Under the pieces are notes generated by a model that saw only the letters and a list, made by a program, of their open reading frames with translations, made no database searches and was not told the origin of the DNA. A program made the translations under genes and the position numbers. A stretch of DNA of 64,000 nt, taken from positions 1-64,000 of the forward strand of contig JAKAXT010000001.1 in the NCBI GenBank assembly GCA_021816425.1, read 5' to 3'. Numbering within the stretch: position 1 is the first letter of the stretch; the number at the start of each line of letters is the position of its first letter. This DNA comes from Pseudomonadota bacterium. GTDB lineage: Bacteria; Pseudomonadota; Gammaproteobacteria; Acidiferrobacterales; Acidiferrobacteraceae. Of this stretch, positions 10,587-21,116 are shown piece by piece.

Positions 10587-12283
10587 ACCGCCCCTGAGCT
10601 GCGCATGGCCCCGCTGCGTTCGCAGCGCTCGCTGCCCTGCTGGACGAACGCCTCCGCGACCATGGGCGGTGGCGGCTCACCGAGGATGCGATAGAGGTCA
10701 TTGATATGGCAGCGATAGAGGCGCTCGAAGTCGCGGACCGATTCCCGCGGGTTGTAATCGCCGAACCACCAGCACCAATCGGATCCCTCGCACACGGCCA
10801 GGGCCTCGGCGGCCCGCTCGGCGTCCTCGGCCGACAGGCGACCCAGGCCCACGACCCGGTCGTAGTCCTTCTTCGCCTGCACGAGTATCTCCCAGCCACG
10901 GTTCTTGTCGGGACTGCCTATCCAGGTCGCGAACGTCCCGTTGACCCAGCTGCCGGCCACGAGGGACGGCAGGGCGACCGGGGCATGCCCCTCCTTCAGA
11001 TAGTCCGAGAAGGTCGTGAGGTGGATCAGGGGGTGCCCCGCAAGCCGCTCGTACAGCGCCCGCAGGAAGTAATAGGCGTTCTCGGGATAGTATTCCCAGG
11101 CGTTTTCACCATCCATGATGATCGACACGATCGGCGCATGATCGGGGTCGGCGGCGCGGGCGATGGTCTCGAGATGGGATAGCAGATTGCCGACCGCATC
11201 ATCGGCATGCCAGTCGGCGTAGGAAAAGCCGATCAGATCCGAGAGCCCATCGTCCCGAAAGAAACAGCGTATGGGCCGGCCCGGACCACCGTAGGCGCGA
11301 TGTCGGCTCGCGCCGCCCGCGTCCTCGCCGCCCGCCTGTATGCTGTGGCGCAGGACGCGTTCGCCCGATGCCGTCCAGTGCAACCCGGCATCATCCAGGA
11401 GCGCGAGCGTCTGGGCGCTTATACCCCCTTCGGCCGGCCAACAGCCGGCCGGGGCGTATCCGAAGTGTCGGACAAAGGCCGCCCGGCCTGCCTCGATCTG
11501 CCAGCGCGCCCGCTCTTCTCCGCCCGGATAATGCTCGACGGCGGGCAGCCTGACGTCCGGTTGCGCCTCGCGCGCCACCGCGAAGTCCAGCAGAAGCGGC
11601 ACCATGGGGTGCGCATAGGGCGTGAACGACAGCTCGATCCGGCCGCTTTCGGCAAGCGTGCGATAGCGGGGCACGATGCCCGCAAGCACTTCCGCGATCA
11701 CGACGAGCAAAGTCCGCGTGGCCTCCTCGTCGAAGCCCTGAGCCCGGCTCATGAGCTGTTGCACGCGGGCGTCGCTACGGCGCACCGTTTCACCAAGCCA
11801 GCCCAGGTGGTACCACATCACGAGGTCACGCAAATAGCGGTCGTCGAGATAGGCGCATAGCCCGGGGTCCGCGATCACGGGCTCGGCAAGCGCGGTCAGC
11901 CTCCTGAAGGCCGGAAACCGCTCGATCACGCGCGCCTTGTTGGCCCTGAGACAGGCCTCTATGAGCCCCGCGCGCTCCGGTCCGGGCGGAGGCCAGTGGC
12001 CGGCAAGCGCCGCCAGCAGCGGATCCCGCAGCGGCGTACGGTCCTGGAGATAGGCCCGAGTCTGCTCGACGTAATCGGCAATCTGATCGAGAAGAACGGG
12101 CGAGAAGTTCACGACCGCGCGAGCGAGCGGGATCGCCTCGATATGCGCCACCATGTCGACGTAGTCCTTGATGGCATGCAGATATGTCCACGGCTGCTGG
12201 TACTGGCCATCGGACAGACGCCGATACTGCGGCTGGTGCATGTGCCAACATAGGACCAGATTGAGGCCCGCTTTATCGCGCAT
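10583..12283 (-). CDS. Glycoside hydrolase family 57 protein (alpha-amylase/glucanotransferase-like)
   Basis: 566 aa; starts LNLVLCWHMHQPQYRR, ELSFTPYAHPMVPLLLD, GCWPAEGGISAQTLALLDDAGLHW, IVSIIMDGENAWEYYPENAYYFLRALYERL; GH57 motifs. Confidence 0.88.
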   Translation of the reverse strand: MRDKAGLNLVLCWHMHQPQYRRLSDGQYQQPWTYLHAIKDYVDMVAHIEAIPLARAVVNFSPVLLDQIADYVEQTRAYLQDRTPLRDPLLAALAGHWPPPGPERAGLIEACLRANKARVIERFPAFRRLTALAEPVIADPGLCAYLDDRYLRDLVMWYHLGWLGETVRRSDARVQQLMSRAQGFDEEATRTLLVVIAEVLAGIVPRYRTLAESGRIELSFTPYAHPMVPLLLDFAVAREAQPDVRLPAVEHYPGGEERARWQIEAGRAAFVRHFGYAPAGCWPAEGGISAQTLALLDDAGLHWTASGERVLRHSIQAGGEDAGGASRHRAYGGPGRPIRCFFRDDGLSDLIGFSYADWHADDAVGNLLSHLETIARAADPDHAPIVSIIMDGENAWEYYPENAYYFLRALYERLAGHPLIHLTTFSDYLKEGHAPVALPSLVAGSWVNGTFATWIGSPDKNRGWEILVQAKKDYDRVVGLGRLSAEDAERAAEALAVCEGSDWCWWFGDYNPRESVRDFERLYRCHINDLYRILGEPPPPMVAEAFVQQGSERCERSGAMRSSGAV

Positions 12284-13535
12284 GATGCAGATCCTGGCCC
12301 AGCATCTCGGGCGTCACCACCACCACGCCCCCGGGGGTGACATGGAAGCGGCGCGCGTCCTCTTCGTGATCCCATCCGATGGTCATGCCCTCCGGTATGC
12401 GGCACCCCTTGTCGATGATCGCCTTGCGGATACGGCAGTGCCGGCCTATCTCGACATTGCCCATGACGACCGAATCCGCGACCTCGGTATAGGAGTGCGC
12501 GTGCACGGCGGAGAAAAGCAGCGAGTGGCGCACGATCGCGCCGGATATGACGCAGCCCCCGGATACCATGGAATCCACGGCCATGCCCCGGCGCCCGTCA
12601 TCATCGAAGATGAACTTCGCGGGCGGGTGCTGCTCCTGGTGGGTCCAGATCGGCCACGACGTGTCGTAGAGATTGAGCTCCGGGGTCACGCCGATCAGTT
12701 CCATATTGGCTTCCCAATAGGCGTCCAGGGTCCCCACGTCGCGCCAATAGGCCGTCTGGCCGCTGCTGTCGTTGGCAAAGGCATAGGCCATGACGCGGTA
12801 GCGCGCCATGGCCTCCGGTATGACGTTGTGCCCGAAATCATGCTGCGACTTCTTGGTATCGGCGTCCCGGATCAGCTGCTCATAGAGAAAGCTCGCGCTG
12901 AATACATAGATCCCCATGGAGCCGAGCACCGTGTCGCCGCCTGGCACGGCAGGCATGGGATTCTCCGGCTTCTCGTCGAATCGCACGATCCGGCCTTCAT
13001 CGTCCGTCGCCATGACCCCAAAGTCGCTCGCGCGCCCAAGCGGCACGTGGACGCAGCCCACGGTCAGGTCCGCGCCCTTGCGCACGTGATAGGCGATCAT
13101 GGGCCCGTAGTCCATTTTGTAGACGTGGTCGCCGGCCAGGATCAGGACGTATTCGGGATTGTGATTGCGGACGATATCGAGGTTCTGATAAACGGCGTCG
13201 GCCGTGCCCGCATACCAGGAGGATTCGATCCGCTGCTGCGCCGGCAAAAGCTCCACGAATTCCCCGAAATCCCCGCGCAGGCTTCCCCATCCCTTCTGGA
13301 TATGATGGATCAGGGAATGGGCCTTGTACTGCGTGAGGACACCGATGCGGCGGATTCCGGAGTTCACGCAATTCGACAGGGGAAAGTCGATGACCCGGAA
13401 TTTGCCGCCGAACGGCACGGCTGGTTTCGCGCGCCACATCGTCAGATGCTTAAGTCGCGAGCCGCGGCCTCCGGCCAGGATGAGCGCAAGGGTGTTGCGA
13501 GTAAGGTGGCTTACGAATCTGGGTGCTTGGTCCAT
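12273..13535 (-). CDS. glgC: Glucose-1-phosphate adenylyltransferase
   Basis: 420 aa; LALILAGGRGSRLKHLTMWRAKPAVPFGGKFRVIDFPLSNCVNSGIRRIGVLTQYKAHSL; canonical GlgC. Confidence 0.96.
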   Translation of the reverse strand: MDQAPRFVSHLTRNTLALILAGGRGSRLKHLTMWRAKPAVPFGGKFRVIDFPLSNCVNSGIRRIGVLTQYKAHSLIHHIQKGWGSLRGDFGEFVELLPAQQRIESSWYAGTADAVYQNLDIVRNHNPEYVLILAGDHVYKMDYGPMIAYHVRKGADLTVGCVHVPLGRASDFGVMATDDEGRIVRFDEKPENPMPAVPGGDTVLGSMGIYVFSASFLYEQLIRDADTKKSQHDFGHNVIPEAMARYRVMAYAFANDSSGQTAYWRDVGTLDAYWEANMELIGVTPELNLYDTSWPIWTHQEQHPPAKFIFDDDGRRGMAVDSMVSGGCVISGAIVRHSLLFSAVHAHSYTEVADSVVMGNVEIGRHCRIRKAIIDKGCRIPEGMTIGWDHEEDARRFHVTPGGVVVVTPEMLGQDLHHAR

Positions 13536-13650
13536 AGGACAGCCGTTCCTCGTTTTAATGGATGGTACAGACGCCGCCTTCCTGTCGAGGCCGTCGCCCG
13601 GGACCCGCGCGCGAGCCGCGACGAGACGCCTCCGCCAGGGTGCGCGCCGA

Positions 13651-15330
13651 TCAGCCGCCGCGCATCGCCAGATAGCGCTCGATCAAGGCCGCGGTCGAAC
13701 TGTCGTGGATCGCTTCGGCGGCGCCACCTTGCATTTCCGCCACGATGCGCCGCGCCAGCACCTTGCCCAGCTCCACGCCCCACTGATCGAAGGAATCGAT
13801 GCCCCAGATGACGCCCTGGGTAAAAACGACATGCTCGTAGAGGGCGATGAGCGCGCCCAGCGTGCGCGGCGTCAGGCTCTCGCCCAGAATGATATTGGTG
13901 GGCCGATTCCCTTCACAGACCCGGAAGGGGATCTCCTCGGGGGAGGCCCCCTCCTCCGCGAGCTTGGCGGCCGAGCGCCCGAAGGCGAGCGCCTCGGCCT
14001 GCGCCAGAAGATTTGCCATCAAAAGATCCTGGTGGCCGGACAGGCCCGCGCGCGAACGGCAGAACCCGATCAGATCGCACGGCACCGCCTTGGTCCCCTG
14101 ATGCAGGAGCTGATAGAAGGAATGCTGGGCGTCGACCCCGGGCTCGCCCCAAACTATGGCGCCCGTCTGATACGCGACCGGACGCCCCGCCAGATCGACG
14201 TGCTTGCCGTTGCTCTCCATCTGGAGCTGTTCGAGGTAGGCTGGAAGCCGCGCGAGCCCGTGCGCGTACGGCAGGATCGCCTGGGTCTCCATTCCAAAAA
14301 AGTTGTTGTACCAGACCCCCAGGACCCCCATAAGCACCGGCAGATTCCGCTCGAGCGCCGCTGTCTGGAAATGCTCGTCCATCTCCCGAAATCCCGCCAG
14401 CATCTCCATGAAACGCGCCGGGCCCACCGCGATCATCAGGGACAACCCGACCGCCGATCCCAGGGAATACCGTCCACCCACCCAGTCCCAGAAGACGAAC
14501 ATGTGACTGGGATCGATGCCGAAACGCGCCACCTCGGTGGTGTTGGTCGAAACCGCCACGAAGTGCGCGGCGATCGCGGCATCGCTGCCGAGCCCCGCTA
14601 CGCACCATTGCCGCGCCGTGCGCGCGTTGGCCATGGTCTCCTGCGTCGTGAAAGTCTTCGAGCAGACGATGAAAAGCGTCTCTGCCGGGTCCAGATCGGC
14701 AGTCGCCGCGCAAAACGCCTCGCCGTCGATATTGGCGATGAAACGGACCGCGATGTCCGCATCGGCGAAAGGCCGCAGGGCCTGGCAGGCCATTTCGGGG
14801 CCGAGATAGGATCCGCCGATGCCTATATTGACCACGGTGCGGATGCGCTTGCCCGTATAGCCCGTCCAGGAGCCATCGCGAACCCTGTCCGCGAAGGCCG
14901 CCATTTGCCCCAGGACCGCATGGACATCGGCGACCACGTCGTGCCCGTCGACCAGGATCTCCACACCCCTGGGGCAGCGCAGGGCGACATGCAGGACGGG
15001 GCGATCTTCGGTGACATTGATGCGCGCGCCCCGGAACATCGCGTCGCGCCGGCCCTCGAGCCCGCGCGCGCGCGCGAGATCGATCAGTAGGCGCATCGTA
15101 TCCCGCGTGACGCGATTCTTGGAATAATCGAGATAGAGGCCGCCGCCCTCGACGGCAAGCGCCTTGCCCCGGTCCGGGTCGGCATCGAAAAGGGCGCGGA
15201 GCGTAAGACCCTCCACGGTCCGGAAATGGCTACCGAGGGCCCGCCACTCCGCGCTATCGGTCAGCGCAACGACATTGCTCTTCGCGCCCGGCGCGCCCTC
15301 GTCGCGCCGCGTATCGAATTGGTTGTCCAA
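13651..15330 (-). CDS. pgi: Glucose-6-phosphate isomerase
   Basis: 559 aa; [58 protein letters not shown]. Confidence 0.96.
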   Translation of the reverse strand: MDNQFDTRRDEGAPGAKSNVVALTDSAEWRALGSHFRTVEGLTLRALFDADPDRGKALAVEGGGLYLDYSKNRVTRDTMRLLIDLARARGLEGRRDAMFRGARINVTEDRPVLHVALRCPRGVEILVDGHDVVADVHAVLGQMAAFADRVRDGSWTGYTGKRIRTVVNIGIGGSYLGPEMACQALRPFADADIAVRFIANIDGEAFCAATADLDPAETLFIVCSKTFTTQETMANARTARQWCVAGLGSDAAIAAHFVAVSTNTTEVARFGIDPSHMFVFWDWVGGRYSLGSAVGLSLMIAVGPARFMEMLAGFREMDEHFQTAALERNLPVLMGVLGVWYNNFFGMETQAILPYAHGLARLPAYLEQLQMESNGKHVDLAGRPVAYQTGAIVWGEPGVDAQHSFYQLLHQGTKAVPCDLIGFCRSRAGLSGHQDLLMANLLAQAEALAFGRSAAKLAEEGASPEEIPFRVCEGNRPTNIILGESLTPRTLGALIALYEHVVFTQGVIWGIDSFDQWGVELGKVLARRIVAEMQGGAAEAIHDSSTAALIERYLAMRGG

Positions 15331-15509
15331 GACGGCTACCTCCTAGCCCGATCTGTCGCTTCCGGTCATCCATTTGACCCTGATTCCTGGAACCCCAGCG
15401 CCTGAATTTCGGCAGTGCTTTAGATGAGACCCTAACGCGGCATGGCGGTTTAAGCAAGCCCCGCGGCGTCACCGAATCATCACGAATCGGCGCCGACCCC
15501 AAACGCCCC

Positions 15510-16520
15510 TCAACCCTTTTCGACATGCCCACCAAACTGATAGCGCATGGCGGCAAGCACGCGGTCGGCGAAGTCGGCGTGTCCGCGCGAGCCAAAGCGC
15601 GCGTACAGCGCCGCGGATATGACCGGCGCCGGCACGCCCTCCTCGACCGCCGCCTGAACGGTCCAGCGCCCCTCCCCCGAATCCGCCACCTGGCCGGCAA
15701 AGCCCTTGAGGTCGGGATTCCCCTGCAGCGCGGCGGCGGTGAGATCGAGCAACCAGGAGCTTACCACGCTACCGCGCCTCCAGACCTCGGCAATCTCGGC
15801 CACATCGAAGTCATATTGAAAATGTTCCGGATTCCGCAGGGGCGCGGTCTCGGCATCCTTGTCGTGAGAGGATGCGCCGACGTTCGCCCGTTTCAGGATA
15901 TTGAGCCCCTCGGCATAGGCGGCCATGACGCCGTATTCGATACCGTTATGGATCATCTTCACGAAATGACCGGCGCCGTGGGGGCCGCAGTGCAGATAGC
16001 CGAGCTCGGCCGATCCAAGGCCCGCGTTCCGTCCGGGCGTGGGCGGCACGGCCGCGGCTCCGGGGGCAAGAGCCCGAAACACCGGGTCGAGGGACGCCAC
16101 GGCGGACGCCTCTCCACCTATCATGAGGCAGTAGCCGCGCTCCAGACCCCATACGCCGCCGCTCGTGCCGACATCGAGATAATGGAGCCCCCGGTCGGCG
16201 AGTGCCCGCCCTCGGCGGATATCGTCCTGATAGAAGGAATTTCCGCCATCGACGACGGTGTCCCCGGCGGCCAGCAAGGGCAGAAGATCGGCCAGCAGCG
16301 CATCGACCGAGGCGGCCGGGACCATGCACCAGACGACGCGTGGCGCCGGCAGCTGCGCGACGAGGTCCGCCAGGGTGTCGGCGCCGAGTCCTCCCTGGGC
16401 CTTGAACGCCTCCACGGTCGCCCGGCTCCGGGCATAGCCGACCACTTCGTGGCCCGCGCGCAGAAGACGCTGGCCCATGTGGGCGCCCATGCGTCCCAAA
16501 CCACACATTCCTATGCGCAT
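15510..16520 (-). CDS. gnd: 6-phosphogluconate dehydrogenase (decarboxylating, short GndA/YqeC type)
   Basis: 336 aa; MRIGMCGLGRMGAHMGQRLLRAGHEVVGYARS, VVDGGNSFYQDDIRR, GTSGGVWGLERGYCLMIGG, HGAGHFVKMIHNGIEYGVM. Confidence 0.92.
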   Translation of the reverse strand: MRIGMCGLGRMGAHMGQRLLRAGHEVVGYARSRATVEAFKAQGGLGADTLADLVAQLPAPRVVWCMVPAASVDALLADLLPLLAAGDTVVDGGNSFYQDDIRRGRALADRGLHYLDVGTSGGVWGLERGYCLMIGGEASAVASLDPVFRALAPGAAAVPPTPGRNAGLGSAELGYLHCGPHGAGHFVKMIHNGIEYGVMAAYAEGLNILKRANVGASSHDKDAETAPLRNPEHFQYDFDVAEIAEVWRRGSVVSSWLLDLTAAALQGNPDLKGFAGQVADSGEGRWTVQAAVEEGVPAPVISAALYARFGSRGHADFADRVLAAMRYQFGGHVEKG

Positions 16521-16686
16521 CCTTTCCCCTTTTGCTATGATCGACCGTTCAGGCGCACCGACTCTCTTGGCACACTAACGGCTCCCCCGGAGTTTTTCCA
16601 GGGCCGAAGCGCGTCAGAGACGGCCTATGCTGTACCATGGGGGCACGCATCCCGGATCGCAACCGTTGCGGGAGGGGGACCAAGCC

Positions 16687-17718
16687 GTGCGAGAGAGCGA
16701 CCTTTTATTGATCGGCGACATCGGAGGGACCAAGACCGACCTCCTTGTCGTATCGGAAGCGGCAGGCCTTGCCCACCCGCTCGCGCGCGCACGCTTGAAG
16801 AGCGCCGGATACCCGGATCTAAAGACCCTGCTCGGCGAGTTCCTCGCGACCACGGGCCTTACCGTACGCCATGCCTGTCTCGATGTCGCGGGTCCTGTGA
16901 TAAACGGACGCGCGCATCTCACCAATCTCCCATGGGAAGTCGACGGGGCCGCCCTCTGCGCGGAGCTCGCCTTTGGCTCGGTCGACATCCTGAACGATCT
17001 CGCCGCCATCGCCCACGCCATCCCGATCCTTCAGCCGACCGATGTCAGGACGCTGAACGCGGGCGTGGAAACGTCCGCCGCGACCAAGGCCGTCATAGCG
17101 CCGGGCACGGGCCTGGGCGAGGCCTTTCTCGTCTGGGATGGGGCCCGCTATCTGCCGCAGCCCTCGGAAGGGGGCCACGTGGATTTTGCCGCGCCCACGC
17201 CCGAACTCGTGGGCCTCGCACCGTATCTGCGGGACCGCTACGACCATGTGAGCTACGAACTCGTCTGCTCGGGCGTCGGCATCCCCCATCTCTACGACTT
17301 CTTTCGCGATCAGGAGGGCGCTCAGGAATCGCCGGAGTTGGCGGCACGCCTCGCCGCGCAATCGGACCGCACGCCGCTCATCCTCGAGGCCGCCCTGCGT
17401 CAGAACGCCCCCGACGCGCTCTGCCGCGCAGCGGTCGACGCCTTCCTCACCATCCTGGCCGCCGAGGCCGGCAACCTCGCCCTCAAGGTCTTTGCCCTGG
17501 GCGGCGTCTATATTGCGGGCGGAATCCCGCCCCGGCTGCTGTCCCTCATAGACCCCCAACGCTTTGCCAGGACCTTTCGCGCCAAGGGCCGCTTCGCAAG
17601 GCTCCTCGCGCAGGTCCCCGTGCGGCTCGTGGTGAACCCCGACGCCACCCTCATGGGCACCGCCGCCTACGGCTGGGCCCGCATGCATCGCGCCATCGGA
17701 TCGTCTTCGCCGCCCTGA
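16687..17718 (+). CDS. glk: Glucokinase
   Basis: LLLIGDIGGTKTDLLVVSE, VIAPGTGLGEAFLVWDG, SEGGHVDFA. GTG start at 16687 preferred over ATG 16627 because of the GGGAGGGGG Shine-Dalgarno-like tract. Confidence 0.9.
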   Translation: MRESDLLLIGDIGGTKTDLLVVSEAAGLAHPLARARLKSAGYPDLKTLLGEFLATTGLTVRHACLDVAGPVINGRAHLTNLPWEVDGAALCAELAFGSVDILNDLAAIAHAIPILQPTDVRTLNAGVETSAATKAVIAPGTGLGEAFLVWDGARYLPQPSEGGHVDFAAPTPELVGLAPYLRDRYDHVSYELVCSGVGIPHLYDFFRDQEGAQESPELAARLAAQSDRTPLILEAALRQNAPDALCRAAVDAFLTILAAEAGNLALKVFALGGVYIAGGIPPRLLSLIDPQRFARTFRAKGRFARLLAQVPVRLVVNPDATLMGTAAYGWARMHRAIGSSSPP

Positions 17719-17918
17719 TCCCGGGCCATGTCACCATCGATATTCAGCGGTATGTGCGGCACCCGGCCGTCCCGATGGCCCTTCTGGAATCGCCCCGGAA
17801 AGCGGGACGCCCGCACGAGCCCGTTCCGGCTCGCGAGCCGTCGCGGCGGGCCTCGCGCGGGCGATCCTTCCTTGCCGCGGGAGGGACGGCGTCATGCGCG
17901 GGGGATGCCCCGCCGCCT

Positions 17919-18602
17919 TCAGCGCAGGTATTTTTCGAAGAACGCCAGCGTGCGCTTCCAGGCGAGTTCGGCCGCCTTCGGCTCATAGCCGAGCGGGCGC
18001 AGCTTCATGGAATCCGCCTCCTCGTTGGCGAAAGCGTGCTTGGCCTCGTAACGATGGAACTCATAAGCCACGCCGGCGCCCTTCAGTTCCCCCTCCAGGG
18101 CCTCCACGCCGCCGATGGCGAAAAACTGGTCCTGAGTCGCGAAATGCCCAAGCAATGGCGCCTTGATCCTGGCGGGATCGACGTATTCGAGCGGCGGGTA
18201 GCCGTACCAGGTGACATTGGCGTCGCTTTCCGGCACGAACACCGCGGCAAGCACCGTGAGGGCGCCGCCCATACAGTACCCGGACACGCCCACCTTCGCG
18301 CTCCCGCTTGCCTTCAGGTATTGCACGGCCCCGCGGATGTCCTCATTCGCGGCGTCCGCGAAATCGAGCCCCTCCATCAGATGCTCGGCCTCCTTGGCCT
18401 CCATGGCCACCTGCCCCCGAAAAAGATCCGGCACCAGGGCCCTGTACCCGGCTGCCGCGAACCGTTCGGCGACGCGCCTGATCTGATCGTTCAGGCCCCA
18501 CCATTCCTGGATCACCACGATCCCTGGCGCCTTCGCCGGCCCCGCCAGATACCCTTCGCAGCTGCCGCCGTCCGGCCGCTTGAAACTGATCATTTCACCC
18601 AT
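17919..18602 (-). CDS. Dienelactone hydrolase family protein
   Basis: MGEMISFKRPDGGSCEGYLAGPAKAPGIVVIQEWWGLNDQI, KVGVSGYCMGGALTVLAA, HAFANEEAD; nucleophile Cys and His motifs. Confidence 0.9.
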   Translation of the reverse strand: MGEMISFKRPDGGSCEGYLAGPAKAPGIVVIQEWWGLNDQIRRVAERFAAAGYRALVPDLFRGQVAMEAKEAEHLMEGLDFADAANEDIRGAVQYLKASGSAKVGVSGYCMGGALTVLAAVFVPESDANVTWYGYPPLEYVDPARIKAPLLGHFATQDQFFAIGGVEALEGELKGAGVAYEFHRYEAKHAFANEEADSMKLRPLGYEPKAAELAWKRTLAFFEKYLR

Positions 18603-18859
18603 ACCTGCCTCACCGACTCCCTGCATCCATGGAAACGTCCCAAGCCCTCGGCGCGCAGAGCGCCGAGGGCGGCTTACCATGATAACCACGCCCGCCGGTC
18701 GCCGGTAGGGCGCCGCGGCCCCGAGGCACCCCAAGCGCGCCGAACGACGGAGGGAATTCCCCCATCACGGCGCGCAGGCGCCCCCGAAGCCCCGCCCGCC
18801 CCGTGCCGACCGCCCGCGGCCACCCCTCTCGGCGCGGCCCGTTCCGGCCGGACGCCGCC

Positions 18860-20356
18860 TTAAGCCGGGGCGCGGGCCTCCCCTTCGCGGACCAGGGTGT
18901 GATAGAGCGCGCGGTAGCGCGCGGCGCTCGCCGCCCATGAAAAATCCTTGCGCATGCCGGTTTCCATGATGCGGCGCCAGCAGGCCGGCGCGCGGTAGGC
19001 GCCGAGCGCCCGCTCGATCGACTCCCACAAGGCCTGGCCCGTGGCCTCGTCGAACAGAAATCCACTGCCCTCGCAGTCGCCCGGGCCTACGCCATCGACG
19101 GTGTCGGCAATCCCCCCGGTCGCCCGCGCCACGGGGGGCGTGCCGTAGCGCTGACTGTACATCTGATTCAGGCCGCAGGGCTCGAAGCGCGATGGCATGA
19201 GAAAGATGTCCGCCCCCGCCTCCATTTCGTGGGCGAGCGCCTCGTCGAACCCGATGCGCACCGACACCGCCCCGCGATGACGGTGGGCAAGCGCGCGCAG
19301 CCCGTCCTCGAGGCCGCGTTCGCCCGTCCCGAGCACGACCAGCTGGCCGCCGGCGCGCACGAGGCGGTCTGCGACCTCGGCTACGAGGTCGACCCCCTTC
19401 TGCCACGTCAGGCGTCCGACCATCGTAAAAAGCGGTCGCCCCGGGTCGGCGGCAAGATCGAAGCGGCGCTGCACGGCCTCTTTGTTCACGGCCTTTCCGG
19501 CAAGACGGTCGCGATCATAGCGCGCGGGGATCAGGGGGTCCGTGGCGGGGTCCCAGACGCGGTCGTCGATACCGTTCACGATCCCGGTCAGGTCGTTGCG
19601 GCGACGCGTCAGCAGGCCATGCAGGCCGCAGCCCTGTCCCTCGCCCTGGATCTCCTGCGCATAGGTCGGGCTTACCGTGGTCAGGACGTCCGCGTAATGC
19701 AGGCCGGCCTTCAGGAAAGACAGGCGCCCATAGAACTCGGCGCCCTCCACGGCAAAGACCCCCGGCGGGAGCCGCAGCGCCTCCGCGGTCTCCGGCGGAA
19801 ACAGCCCCTGAAAGGCCAGATTATGGATGGTCATGACCGAAGGGGCGGGCTTGGGCAGACCGGTCTTCAGCCACAAGGGCCCGAGGCCCGCCTGCCAATC
19901 ATGGCCATGGAAGATGTCGGGCCGCCACAAAAGCGGCGTCTCGTCGGAGGCCAGCACGGCCGCGGCGTGGGCGAACAATCCGAAACGCTGGGCATTGTCC
20001 GGCCAGTCGCGCCCCTCGGCGTCCTGGTAGGGTCCCCCATCGCGCCCGAAGAGCCAGGGCGCATCGATCAGATAGGCGATGATGCCCGAGGGAAGCCGGG
20101 CCTTGCGCACGAGCGCCCCCAGCACCGTCGCCACGGGTGGCGCCTCGCCCACCTCGGGACGCAATGACCGGTAAAAGGGCAGGCAGACGCGCACGTCGAG
20201 TCCCGCCGCTACGAGCGCCGGAGGCAAGGCCGCCACGACATCCGCGAGGCCGCCGGTCTTCACCCAGGGGGCGCATTCCGAGGCGACGAACAGGATGCGC
20301 AGGGACCGGTCGTTCGCAGGTCCCGCCCCTGCCCCCTTTCGCGGATGGGTCGTCAC
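18860..20356 (-). CDS. glgA: Glycogen synthase (ADP-glucose)
   Basis: 498 aa; LRILFVASECAPWVKTGGLADVVAALP, FHGHDWQAGLGPLWLK, VGRLTWQKGVDLV, MPSRFEPCGLNQMYSQRYGTPPVARATGGIADTV. Confidence 0.95.
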   Translation of the reverse strand: MTTHPRKGAGAGPANDRSLRILFVASECAPWVKTGGLADVVAALPPALVAAGLDVRVCLPFYRSLRPEVGEAPPVATVLGALVRKARLPSGIIAYLIDAPWLFGRDGGPYQDAEGRDWPDNAQRFGLFAHAAAVLASDETPLLWRPDIFHGHDWQAGLGPLWLKTGLPKPAPSVMTIHNLAFQGLFPPETAEALRLPPGVFAVEGAEFYGRLSFLKAGLHYADVLTTVSPTYAQEIQGEGQGCGLHGLLTRRRNDLTGIVNGIDDRVWDPATDPLIPARYDRDRLAGKAVNKEAVQRRFDLAADPGRPLFTMVGRLTWQKGVDLVAEVADRLVRAGGQLVVLGTGERGLEDGLRALAHRHRGAVSVRIGFDEALAHEMEAGADIFLMPSRFEPCGLNQMYSQRYGTPPVARATGGIADTVDGVGPGDCEGSGFLFDEATGQALWESIERALGAYRAPACWRRIMETGMRKDFSWAASAARYRALYHTLVREGEARAPA

Positions 20357-20365
20357 GCCCGGCCT

Positions 20366-20878
20366 TTAATGGACCGGGCCGCCGATCGCGATGGGCTGGC
20401 CCGCAGCAATGGACTTCAGGTAACTCACGAGATCGACCATCGTCGAACCGCCATAGGCCGGCGGACGGCCCACGATCCCGTCCCTCACGCAATGGCGGAT
20501 CTGGGCTTCCAGGGTCATGATCCTATGGGATTTGGCGTTATAGCGCGGGAACACGGCGGCGGCGTTGCGCAGACTTGCGATTCTGCGCCCGTCCGGGAGA
20601 AGTCCGCGCGTCAGGCCGCCATGGATATGGCAGGCCGAGCAGGTCAGGAAGCGCGGCCCCGCGTGCGGCGAGCCGCCCAGGGTCGCAAACGCGCTCGCGG
20701 CGTCGGGAACGGGCTTCACATGGCTGCCGAAGCTGTCGTCCTTGAAGATGTGCGCGCCGCGCGACACGGCTTGCTGCAAGGCGGGCGGCAAGGGCGCGGC
20801 CAAGGCATCGCCCGCCATGGCGACAGCCGACATCGCCAGCATGATCCGTACGCGCCATCCCATTCCTCGACCCCTCAT
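20366..20878 (-). CDS. Periplasmic c-type cytochrome, single heme site (CSACH)
   Basis: 170 aa; signal-like N-terminus, FLTCSACHIHGG heme motif, distal Met candidates near SHRIMTLEAQIRHCVRDG; TMVDLVSYLKSI C-terminal helix. Confidence 0.82.
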   Translation of the reverse strand: MRGRGMGWRVRIMLAMSAVAMAGDALAAPLPPALQQAVSRGAHIFKDDSFGSHVKPVPDAASAFATLGGSPHAGPRFLTCSACHIHGGLTRGLLPDGRRIASLRNAAAVFPRYNAKSHRIMTLEAQIRHCVRDGIVGRPPAYGGSTMVDLVSYLKSIAAGQPIAIGGPVH

Positions 20879-21116
20879 GCTATCCCTCCCTTGCGATGAT
20901 CCGTGGCCGAAACGGCCACCGTCCGGCAGGCCGCGACCTCACTGCGCAAGTCGCGCGACCGGGGCTTTCGTTATCGGGTCACTATACTATCGTTCGCGAA
21001 ACGGCGACAGCGCCGGGGTCGCAGGCGGCGGGCTTCATGATCATCGGGGGAAGGCCGCGCGGGCCACTCCGGGCGCGGGATCCAGGACGGCCGAAGCGGC
21101 CGCCCTGGGCCGGGAC

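Noticed and set aside
15525-18863. 1112-aa + strand ORF
   Set aside because: Antisense to gnd and the dienelactone hydrolase and out of frame with glk; composition is Arg/Gly/Pro-rich with no recognisable domains. High-GC shadow ORF.
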